Positions 15,645 through 21,915 of a DNA stretch of 35,569 nt are shown here, one piece after another. This stretch comes from Pseudomonas caspiana. GTDB taxonomy: Bacteria > Pseudomonadota > Gammaproteobacteria > Pseudomonadales > Pseudomonadaceae. Made by a program: the position numbers and the translations under genes. Location of the stretch: assembly GCF_002158995.1 (NCBI RefSeq), contig NZ_LOHF01000024.1, forward strand, positions 1 to 35,569, given 5' to 3'. Position 1 is the stretch's first letter; every line of letters begins with the position of its first letter. Below the pieces are notes generated by a model. The model was not told the origin of the DNA, did no database searches, and worked only from the letters and a program-made list of their open reading frames with translations.

Positions 15645-15792
15645 TGAATTTCTAAGTATATGTATTTTAAGTGTTTTTATGTTTTTCTTTAATAAAGGGA
15701 TACATGGCGCCATTTGCTGGGTTGCGTTCGGTACGCCCCAGACAAGCCGGGCGAAGTCTTCAGGCGGTTGATGTTCCGAACCCGATGAGTGG

Positions 15793-16428
15793 TCATTTCT
15801 GAGGTGTATCGACGGCTGGTGAATCCGAAAACTCGTACTCATTGTCAACAGTTGAAACCCGCCAGTGATATCCGCGGAGAGATAGCGTTTCATTTAACCA
15901 AACGAGATCGACAATTGTGCGGTCGTACCAGACCGTTTCGAGATCACAAGGCGTGATCGATTTTTCGATGAAATATCTTTCTTTCAGTCCTATGACTATT
16001 AGCTTGCGTGCCATGTATTGCGGAGTATCTGGAGCATCCCCACCACGTCCTGGCTCACAGTGAGGGAGCCCATAGGGTGGTTTGATGTGAGCGCGAGTGG
16101 GCATACCAAAAAGATGAAACCCGTAGGATCGACCGCCGCGTCCGCCTCTGCCATCTATTTGGCTTGACTCGCCACCTTGCCCGCCTGCCATGAATACATC
16201 GTCCTGCTCGATTATGACATCGCCACCGGGCTGTCCGGGTCCCGCGCCTCCGCGTCCACCTTGACCACCCACTCCCGTGCTTCTGTCACCTTTTACGCGA
16301 GCGTTACCTCCTGGGCCGCCGTCTCCGAGCACGGCCTCTCCGCCGTGTCCTCCTAGAGCAATGCTATCATCACCATCGACTTCGGCTTGGCCTCCGGCTC
16401 CCCCGGTTCCTTGCGATATTTTTTTCAT
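15793..16428 (-). CDS. glycine-rich (GGxGG repeat) protein with unique C-terminal domain
   Basis: 211 residues from ATG 16428 (MKKISQGTGGAGG); a frame open to 16551 would run into the divergent gene. Residues 7-95 are a glycine-rich repeat: GGAGG, then GDDSIALGGHGG, GDGGPGGNARVKGDRS, GGQGGRGGAGPGQPGG and GGQGG...GRGGRGG. About 90 residues of ordinary sequence follow, with RKLIVIGLKERYFIEKS and LVWLNETLSLRGYHWRVSTV, which I do not recognise. The same GDDxxALGGxGG block is in the membrane protein at 16751-17104. GGx repeats can pack as polyglycine-II helices, as in some phage adhesins; that is only analogy. No signal peptide. Confidence 0.65.
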   Translation of the reverse strand: MKKISQGTGGAGGQAEVDGDDSIALGGHGGEAVLGDGGPGGNARVKGDRSTGVGGQGGRGGAGPGQPGGDVIIEQDDVFMAGGQGGESSQIDGRGGRGGRSYGFHLFGMPTRAHIKPPYGLPHCEPGRGGDAPDTPQYMARKLIVIGLKERYFIEKSITPCDLETVWYDRTIVDLVWLNETLSLRGYHWRVSTVDNEYEFSDSPAVDTPQK

Positions 16429-16457
16429 AGGTTTGGCTCGATATTCTGAGGGCGGAT

Positions 16458-16754
16458 ATGGCTGATAAATCGCAAGTCGTACAAGGACTGTCGCTGGCTC
16501 AATGGGAAGCATTATTCCGTCCAGGGATACAAGAGTTTGCAGCCTCGACATTCATGTTTTCAGGGGAAGCGCATGGGCAAGTTCGAATTGCTCTTGGAAA
16601 TAGCGGTCCTTACACCAATGAAAGTGAACGCTCTCCGGTTTACACGCACGCCGTGACGCTCTCACCAAGCGTTGCCGTTGAACTTGCTCGAGTACTTCTC
16701 GAACATTTTGCCAAACCTTCAGATGATCCGAGCAAGCCAATTGCAGTGATCTAG
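16458..16754 (+). CDS. small protein, 98 aa, between the two glycine-rich genes
   Basis: Start ATG with GAGGG 5 bases upstream. Sequence MADKSQVVQGLSLAQWEALF, then a beta-rich part GQVRIALGNSGPYTN and VYTHAVTLSPSVAVELARVLLEHF. The last part resembles the strand-helix pattern of DUF3467-type small proteins (TxxVxLSPxxAxxLxxxL), but this is a weak likeness. It starts 29 bases from the divergent glycine-rich gene and its end overlaps the other glycine-rich gene by 4 bases tail to tail, so the three genes form a tight block. Confidence 0.65.
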   Translation: MADKSQVVQGLSLAQWEALFRPGIQEFAASTFMFSGEAHGQVRIALGNSGPYTNESERSPVYTHAVTLSPSVAVELARVLLEHFAKPSDDPSKPIAVI

Positions 16755-17104
16755 CCAGCCCCGCCATGGCCACCTTTTGCAACCGATCTTTTCCCTCGGG
16801 CGGTTGCATTTCCCCCATCGCCGCCAGTACCACTATTTGCGGCACCTCCGTTCCCGCCTAATGCTTCGTTGTCATCACCAACGCTTGTCGCGGTGCCGCC
16901 TTGGCCTCCGCGCCCTCGTACAGCTTTGGCTTTCATCGCCCTGTACGCTAGAGCAGCTGAAACAACAATGAGCGTTGCCGCTACTATCAACGCGACGGCG
17001 GGTGAGATCCAAGTAATCAACGCCGGTAGACCAAGCGCGGCGAACGGCGTTACGGCAAGCAGTAGAACTGGAACGTAAAATTCTGCATATGGATGGTTCG
17101 CCAT
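16751..17104 (-). CDS. two-TM membrane protein with glycine-rich tail
   Basis: 117 residues from ATG 17104 (MANHPYAEFY); upstream in-frame codons to 17131 are not needed. Two membrane segments lie at about residues 10-33 (VPVLLLAVTPFAALGLPALI) and 37-60 (PAVALIVAATLIVVSAALAY), followed by a basic stretch MKAKAVRGR and a glycine-rich tail: GRGGQGG, GDDNEALGGNGG, GGDGGNATARGKRS, GGHGGAG. The tail repeats the glycine block of the protein at 15793-16428 almost line by line. The gene ends exactly at GGHGGAG, so it may be a complete anchor-plus-module protein. Function unknown. Confidence 0.65.
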   Translation of the reverse strand: MANHPYAEFYVPVLLLAVTPFAALGLPALITWISPAVALIVAATLIVVSAALAYRAMKAKAVRGRGGQGGTATSVGDDNEALGGNGGAANSGTGGDGGNATARGKRSVAKGGHGGAG

Positions 17105-17302
17105 TTGCTTTCCCTTGCGTGGACGCCTCAAGATTTTGAGGACTTTGATATTTTTCGATGGGGAGATTGTAGCTGCGTATTAAGAGTAGAGCTCATTGGC
17201 TTGCACTGTTGGCCTAGGCGCGATTGCCCATGCCTTGTCGAGACGCCACAACGATCCGGTAGTATTGTGTGCCGCGTCACTGCAGCAAGCCTAGTCAAAG
17301 GT

Positions 17303-17910
17303 CTAAAGGTCGCTGATTCTCAGAACAGTAGTCGTGGAGCAATCAGCGTGCCGGGCAGTGGCACGGATACCCAGCCCGGCCTTTAGCAACTCTTTCACGC
17401 GCTTGTGCAGATCGGCGTCAACCGGGCGGCCTTGATATTTGCCTTCGGCTTTCGCCTTTTCGATCCCTTGCGCCTGGCGCTCGCGCCGCTGTTCGTAATC
17501 TTTGCGGGCGTTCGCTGCCATCATCTCCACCAGCATGGAGTTGATCGCGCCCAGCATCCGGCCGGTGAACTCATCGCCCTTCGTGTCCTGCATACCTTGG
17601 TGACTAGTTGGCAAATCGAGGGCTACGATGCGCAGCCACTTGGAGTCGATATCTGCCTTGAGCTTCACCCAGTCATCCACCGGTAGACGTGAGAGACGGT
17701 AGATGGATTCAACCAGCAGCAGTCACCCTTGCGCGCATCTTTGAGCAGGCGAAGCAGTTCCGGCCGGTCAGCAGCCGCGCCGCGGGCGTTCTCCAGGTAC
17801 ACACTGGCGATGACCTTGTTATGGTCGCTGGCGAACTGCTCAAGCGATGCCTGGGCGCGGCTGGCGTCCTGCTCTTCAGTCGATGCTCGAAGGTATGCGC
17901 TGATGAACAT
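17303..17910 (-). pseudogene. serine recombinase (resolvase/invertase family), one frameshift
   Basis: Two overlapping frames make one protein of about 202 residues. The first starts MFISAYLRASTEEQ, with catalytic Ser10 and the nearby Arg8, and runs to RPELLRLLKDARKGD. One base is missing at about 17723-17724; restoring it gives the usual DxLLVESI-RLSRLPVDDWVKLK join to the second frame. That one continues with WLRIVALDLPTSH, a long helix (RRERQAQGIEKAKAEG) and a C-terminal helix-turn-helix KELLKAGLGIRATARHADCS. Family members recombine phage or plasmid DNA. Inactive as read; the error may be real or from sequencing. No tyrosine integrase is seen in the island. Confidence 0.8.
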
Positions 17911-18003
17911 GATGTGCGTACCGTATCAGCTCAGGCATACCTCAAAAGCTTGCCGAGTGCATACAGATGTATCATCTGCGCAAGGCTAACTAGGGAGGCG
18001 TTG

Positions 18004-18186
18004 ATGGACGGGATTGAAGCGGTCGGGATCATTAAAAAGGCTGTACTAGCTCACCAGCAGGAAGGTAAGGATTCTGTCGATCTGGCGGCCTTGGCACGCT
18101 ATCTCGAAGAAGTGGAGCAATCGTTACCCGAATCTATTGAGGTGTCATTACAGTCATCTGAGCATAAGCATCAGTGGGACCTCTAG
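18004..18186 (+). CDS. small hypothetical protein, 60 aa
   Basis: GGGAGG lies 5 bases before the ATG, a strong ribosome site. Sequence MDGIEAVGIIKKAVLAHQQE, then DLAALARYLEEVEQSLPESI and a polar tail ending HKHQWDL. Mostly helical and soluble. The stop is followed at once by the ATG of the membrane protein (no spacer), so the two are probably translationally coupled. It is divergent from the recombinase, 93 bases away. I do not recognise the family. Confidence 0.65.
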   Translation: MDGIEAVGIIKKAVLAHQQEGKDSVDLAALARYLEEVEQSLPESIEVSLQSSEHKHQWDL

Positions 18187-18567
18187 ATGGTCCGGTCAGG
18201 TATAGCAGCAGGTAGCAATGCACTTAAGACCTGTCTGCTTATTTCCGGTGGCTCGGCAGTAGCATTACTCGCGTTCGCGGGTTCGGCGTGGTCCGCATTA
18301 ACTCAGGCAGGGCTGACAACGCTGGGACAAATACTAACGCGTTTGGCCATTGCGATCCTACTGACAGGGGGCGCGTCTTGCATTACATACCTCTGTCAGT
18401 ATTTTTTTGCTGAGCGGCTGGCATGGCACAGTCGTGCTGGCGATATTTGCCAGTGGATAGCATCCGGACTAGTAGTCGGTGCTTACGGATTCGTAGGATG
18501 GGCGCTGATGAGTGCAGGCGATATCATGTCGATGTTCAAAACTGTGAAGGTATTCCCGATTCATTGA
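18187..18567 (+). CDS. hypothetical membrane protein, 126 aa
   Basis: Four probable membrane segments: about residues 15-33 (TCLLISGGSAVALLAFAG), 43-64 (TTLGQILTRLAIAILLTGGAS), 66-75 plus flank (TYLCQYFF) and 88-110 (WIASGLVVGAYGFVGWALM). It starts on the base after the stop of the 60-residue gene, so the pair is one transcription and translation unit. The C-terminal end overlaps the open frame of the tail remnant on the other strand. Function unknown; possibly phage or island cargo of the membrane-pair type. Confidence 0.65.
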   Translation: MVRSGIAAGSNALKTCLLISGGSAVALLAFAGSAWSALTQAGLTTLGQILTRLAIAILLTGGASCITYLCQYFFAERLAWHSRAGDICQWIASGLVVGAYGFVGWALMSAGDIMSMFKTVKVFPIH

Positions 18568-18622
18568 GGTACCAGCTCAGCTTTAGAGTAAAACATTGAT
18601 GCCATTTACGCGCGTGCGCTAT

Positions 18623-18865
18623 CTGATCTTCGGAATAAATCGCGACACTAATAATCGCCCCGCCCCATCGCCGCTCTACAATACATAACGTAATTGGGCT
18701 GCTGGATGCCTTTGTATTTTTAGCTGACCCTAATGCATATCCCGGCGTATGTTCAGGGGAGGCGCTTGTTTTCAGTCCAGTTGCTTGAGGGCTTAACATC
18801 TGGATCACGCTCCCAGCGGTTAGGGCAAGACCAGCCCCCAACGTCGCATCACCGGTACCCGGTCT
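18623..18865 (-). pseudogene. phage tail assembly protein I remnant
   Basis: About 80 codons with the C-terminal pattern of lambda-type tail assembly protein I: GAGLALTAGSVIQMLSPQA, then SPEHTPGYALGSAKNTKASS and RRWGGAIISVAIYSEDQ. In family members this part reads SPxNxxSYAFGGxxNTxAQGNPVP and ends IGGAIISxGIYxEDQ. Here NPVPLLYG is changed (SPITLCIV), there is a stop just upstream of the first homologous codons, the N-terminal two thirds are absent, and the usual stop after EDQ is lost. So it is a decayed fragment of a siphophage-type tail gene. Confidence 0.65.
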
Positions 18866-18876
18866 TTAATCGATGC

Positions 18877-20031
18877 TCATGGTTTTTCCAGTGTCTCAGG
18901 TATGAAGCCTTGTTCCCTGAGCGACTTGATGACTCCCCGAATCAGATAATTGTTGGAGAATCCTATTGTGTATTGCCTCGCTCCTGGGTTAAGAGGTAAG
19001 AGCATTCCCTGATCCACCAGTTTTTTTATCAGGTAGGTCCGTTGATTACTCGACTGCTGGGGCAGTACAGCTGCAACGTCTGCAGATTTCACTACCTTCA
19101 GTTTTATCGCGGCCGAGAGCACCAGTTCTTCAGTCTCGGTGATCCACTCTCGTTCCCGTGCGAAAGCTACAGAAGGGGCGAGTATGCATTTGGTGAGGTA
19201 GGAGTAATTTGTAAGGCGGTCGACCTTTTCAAGCTCATCGCGAATGCCTTCCAGCACATAAGTACACCATTCTTCCAGCCCCTCCTTGGTTCCCTTGTCG
19301 GCTGTGGCGAGCATCGCGTAATAGCGGTCACGGTCGTTGCAGAACACGGCTGTAGGATTCAAGACGCGACCGCCCGTGCTGACGTTGAAACCATATTTCA
19401 TCAGTAGCGCGTACGTGAGCAGCCTGACCACGCGGCCATTACCATTGCCGAATGGATGTATCCATCCAAATCTGTGATGTGCCAGCGCTACTTTCATGAG
19501 GTCGTATTTCGGAGAGTCTTCGTGATTCACGAAGTCGACGAGTTCCTGCATATAAGCTTGAACCTGGATGAAGTCGGGAGGCATGTGATCAGACTGGGAT
19601 ATTCTGACCCCTCCACTGCGATAGGCTCCGGGCGTTTTGTCGCCCTCACGCACAAGATCGTCTACGGTCATCGCGTGTAGCTCTCGAATCGTCTGCTCGG
19701 TCAGCGCTGCGCCGGGAGCCATGATCTCCTCAATGTAATCCATCGCCTTTTCAATATTGGCAACCTCGCGCAGTTGGTCGGTGTCCTGAGCCTTACCTTC
19801 TACCTTGCTATCTATGTAGTCCGCCAAAGTAGTGTGGTTGCCTTCAATGCGGGCAGAACCCAGGCTTTCCAGTGCATGGAAAAGCGATTTGAGTTGATAG
19901 AACACCTGCGGTGGCGTATCGCCCTCAAGCCTTAGGCGGCGCAGATGCTCCAGTTCGCTCAATACATCGACAAGAGCCGAGTCAAAGGACGGATTGAGAA
20001 GCTCAAGGTCGTGATGGGTAAATGTAGGCAT
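18877..20031 (-). CDS. Fic family protein (probable AMP transferase), class II
   Basis: 384 residues from ATG 20031 (MPTFTHHDLELLNPSFD); a longer frame to 20115 adds unrelated residues. The catalytic Fic motif HPFGNGNGRVVR is at about residues 192-203 with the full His, Asn, Gly and Arg set. The N-terminal inhibitory helix is SARIEGN at 59-65, matching the S/TxxxEG/N rule for self-inhibited class II proteins. A winged-helix-like C-terminal part follows (VVKSADVAAVLPQQSSNQRTY). Fic proteins transfer AMP, rarely other groups, to target proteins or themselves. Intact gene inside an otherwise decayed island, so it may be kept by selection as a regulator or a toxin. Confidence 0.9.
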   Translation of the reverse strand: MPTFTHHDLELLNPSFDSALVDVLSELEHLRRLRLEGDTPPQVFYQLKSLFHALESLGSARIEGNHTTLADYIDSKVEGKAQDTDQLREVANIEKAMDYIEEIMAPGAALTEQTIRELHAMTVDDLVREGDKTPGAYRSGGVRISQSDHMPPDFIQVQAYMQELVDFVNHEDSPKYDLMKVALAHHRFGWIHPFGNGNGRVVRLLTYALLMKYGFNVSTGGRVLNPTAVFCNDRDRYYAMLATADKGTKEGLEEWCTYVLEGIRDELEKVDRLTNYSYLTKCILAPSVAFAREREWITETEELVLSAAIKLKVVKSADVAAVLPQQSSNQRTYLIKKLVDQGMLLPLNPGARQYTIGFSNNYLIRGVIKSLREQGFIPETLEKP

Positions 20032-20222
20032 ATCGAAAATATCTCGAACCGGCAGAAAGGTTATCTTGAAAAAAATACCGGAGATCAGCGTATTTAAAGG
20101 GTATACGCTCAGCATACTCTAAAAATTATCTTGAATTCAGTCTTGATCTAACTCAAAAGTGAGTAATGCCCAGGTGTCAGAAAGGAGGGCGGAGGGAAGG
20201 TATCTGGGTGATAAAAAGGAGC

Positions 20223-20327
20223 AAACCCCAGAAACAAGAAAGCCCGCACTAGGCGGGCTTCTTGTTGCTTCATGAGCATCGATGATGTCATGAAGCAGGT
20301 ACTTGGTGGCTACACAGGGACTTGAAC
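20223..20327. repeat. proximal direct repeat at tRNA-Met (att-like)
   Basis: Partner of 15541-15644: terminator, spacer and the last ~24 bases of the intact tRNA-Met. The start-to-start distance is 4682 bases. Differences are concentrated in the tRNA part of the distal copy. Confidence 0.75.
20235..20264 (-). terminator. terminator of tRNA-Met
   Basis: Same hairpin as 15553-15582 (CAAGAAAGCCCGC with GCGGGCTTCTTG), 40 bases after the tRNA 3' end, T-rich on the minus strand. Confidence 0.85.
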
Positions 20328-20380
20328 CCCGGACCCCAGCATTATGAATGCTATGCTCTAACCAACTGAGCTATGTAGCC
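20304..20380 (-). tRNA. tRNA-Met (anticodon CAT)
   Basis: 77 bases. Acceptor stem GGCTACA/TGTAGCC with an encoded ACCA end, D arm AGCTCAGTTGGTTAGAGCA, anticodon stem AGCAT/ATGCT with the loop carrying CAT, variable GGGGTC, and T arm CGGGG-TTCAAGT-CCCTG. The acceptor stem is fully paired and the D-arm lacks the initiator features, so this is the elongator tRNA-Met. Its 3' end served as an integration site for the island on its left. Confidence 0.97.
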
Positions 20381-20391
20381 AAGTGGCGCGC

Positions 20392-20420
20392 ATTATTCGC
20401 GGATAAGGGATATGTGTCAA
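20392..20420 (-). promoter_or_regulatory. sigma-70 promoter of tRNA-Met
   Basis: On the minus strand TTGACA (20415-20420) and AATAAT (20392-20397) are separated by 17 bases. A GC-rich discriminator GCGCGCC lies between the -10 box and the tRNA, typical of promoters under stringent control. Confidence 0.85.
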
Positions 20421-20500
20421 CCCTTGTTCTGAAAAATTTATGCGTGTGATCAAGCGGTTAGGGTTTCGCCCCGCTATTCAAGGACGAAACCCGGTTGCCG

Positions 20501-21622
20501 TTAGCGAAAAAGATCGTTCAGCAGGCCTGAGTCCAGCATTTCGTCAAGCTGATCCCGTTGCGCGCGTAGCCAGACTTTGATGTTTTTCGGCGACTCTTGC
20601 AGGAAGGCCACTTCCTGTTCCCTATCGAAAAGCTCGGCATCCAGTTCGTTGATCACTTTGTTGCACTTGCGCAGGACCTGCGCTGGTTTGGTGGTCTCAT
20701 ACGGAGAGAGGGCGAATCGGCCGTTGAAGATCATGTTCTGCACGTGAATCTCTTCCTCGAGATCCTTGACCTGCTCGGCCAGCACCCGGTTGTAGTGCTT
20801 GATGCGCTCCAGCGGCAGGTTGCTGATGTGATCCGTGTCAATTTGTTCGATCTCTAGCTGCAGTTGCAGAAGGCTCAACAAGTCTTTCTCGGCATAGGCC
20901 TTGTTGACGCGTTGCATGAGGTCGGTTTTACGCGCTCGCTCGTTTTCGTCAGTTTCCCGGTCAGGGTGAAGGGCGCTGGCCAGTTTGCGGTAGACCTCGC
21001 GTACTGACCGTCTGCTTTCTGCCTGGTCCTCTTCTTTGCGCCGTTCGTGGGCTGACTTTTTCAGCGGTTCCGAGAACGGCTCATCGCTTTCGGCTGCATC
21101 GATGTGGCTCGACAGTTTCTCTTGCAGGAATTCGACAAACTCATGTTCAGAGGTGATGTGATCACCGTCCGAGAGGTCGAGATCAAACTTATGCTCAATG
21201 TGCGCTTTGAAGTGCGCCAGCTCTTCTTGCTGAACGTCGTCGAAGTCTTCGCCGAAATGTCTGGCAAAAATCTCCTTGAGTTCCTGGCTGTCAGGATGCG
21301 ATTCGTCCATGAGGGCCTCGACCAGGTCACAGACGATGTCAGTCAAGGTTGCCCGGTCTTGTTTGCTGAGTTTTATCTGCGAGCTGGCGGCATCCACCGT
21401 ACGCAGCAACTCCAGTTGCACCGCACTGATTTGCTCGATGGCTGGCCTGAACTCTTCAGCCCAGAGCTGCGTGTATACCTGTTCGGCGGTGCTCCAGCCT
21501 TCCAGCGTGCTGCGGTGGGTTTCGATCTTTTTCAGCAGGCTATTAAAGCGTTTTTGCTGAGGATTGGGTTTGGCTTCGGCGGGTTGGGGCGCCATGCTCA
21601 ACTGCGGGTTTTTGCCGACCAT
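20501..21622 (-). CDS. J-domain-like protein with long helical regions
   Basis: 373 residues from ATG 21622, which has GAGAG about 8 bases upstream; ATG 21661 or an upstream TTG are also open. The N-terminal two thirds are helical and charged (LLKKIETHRSTLEGW, then an acidic EEFRPAIEQISAVQLELLRTV). A J-like segment SVREVYRKLASALHPDRETD has its HPD at about 219-221, followed by RVNKAYAEKDLLSLLQLQ. A coiled-coil-like stretch (LAEQVKDLEEEIHVQNM) and DREQEVAFLQESP end the protein. J domains stimulate Hsp70 ATPase; the partner is unknown. It stands alone, convergent with nothing, divergent from the chemoreceptor. Confidence 0.75.
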   Translation of the reverse strand: MVGKNPQLSMAPQPAEAKPNPQQKRFNSLLKKIETHRSTLEGWSTAEQVYTQLWAEEFRPAIEQISAVQLELLRTVDAASSQIKLSKQDRATLTDIVCDLVEALMDESHPDSQELKEIFARHFGEDFDDVQQEELAHFKAHIEHKFDLDLSDGDHITSEHEFVEFLQEKLSSHIDAAESDEPFSEPLKKSAHERRKEEDQAESRRSVREVYRKLASALHPDRETDENERARKTDLMQRVNKAYAEKDLLSLLQLQLEIEQIDTDHISNLPLERIKHYNRVLAEQVKDLEEEIHVQNMIFNGRFALSPYETTKPAQVLRKCNKVINELDAELFDREQEVAFLQESPKNIKVWLRAQRDQLDEMLDSGLLNDLFR

Positions 21623-21915
21623 TTGGCGGCTCTCTTCCGGGAAATGACAAAGCGTAACCATTGGTGACGTACTTTTGTAGGGACAGTCCACCAAGCGGGA
21701 AGCTTGCTACTGATGAAACAGCAATCGGCTACACGGTCTGAATATTGCTAGGTGATCTTAAAGTTGATGGTTTCTGCACTGGCGCCAATCAAGAAGCGCT
21801 GGGCGGCTATCGTAATTCAATCAATAACATGGCATTTTGCCGGTAGTGGTTTTTCGAAGACATCTGCGATGGCTCTCGCCGTTTCTGCTGGATGTTCTGG
21901 GGGAGTAGGTCGGTC

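Noticed and set aside
21768..21830. possible sigma-28 (FliA) promoter of the chemoreceptor
   Set aside because: TCAAG and GCTATCG are present but the spacing is about two to three bases too short and the -10 part is poor.
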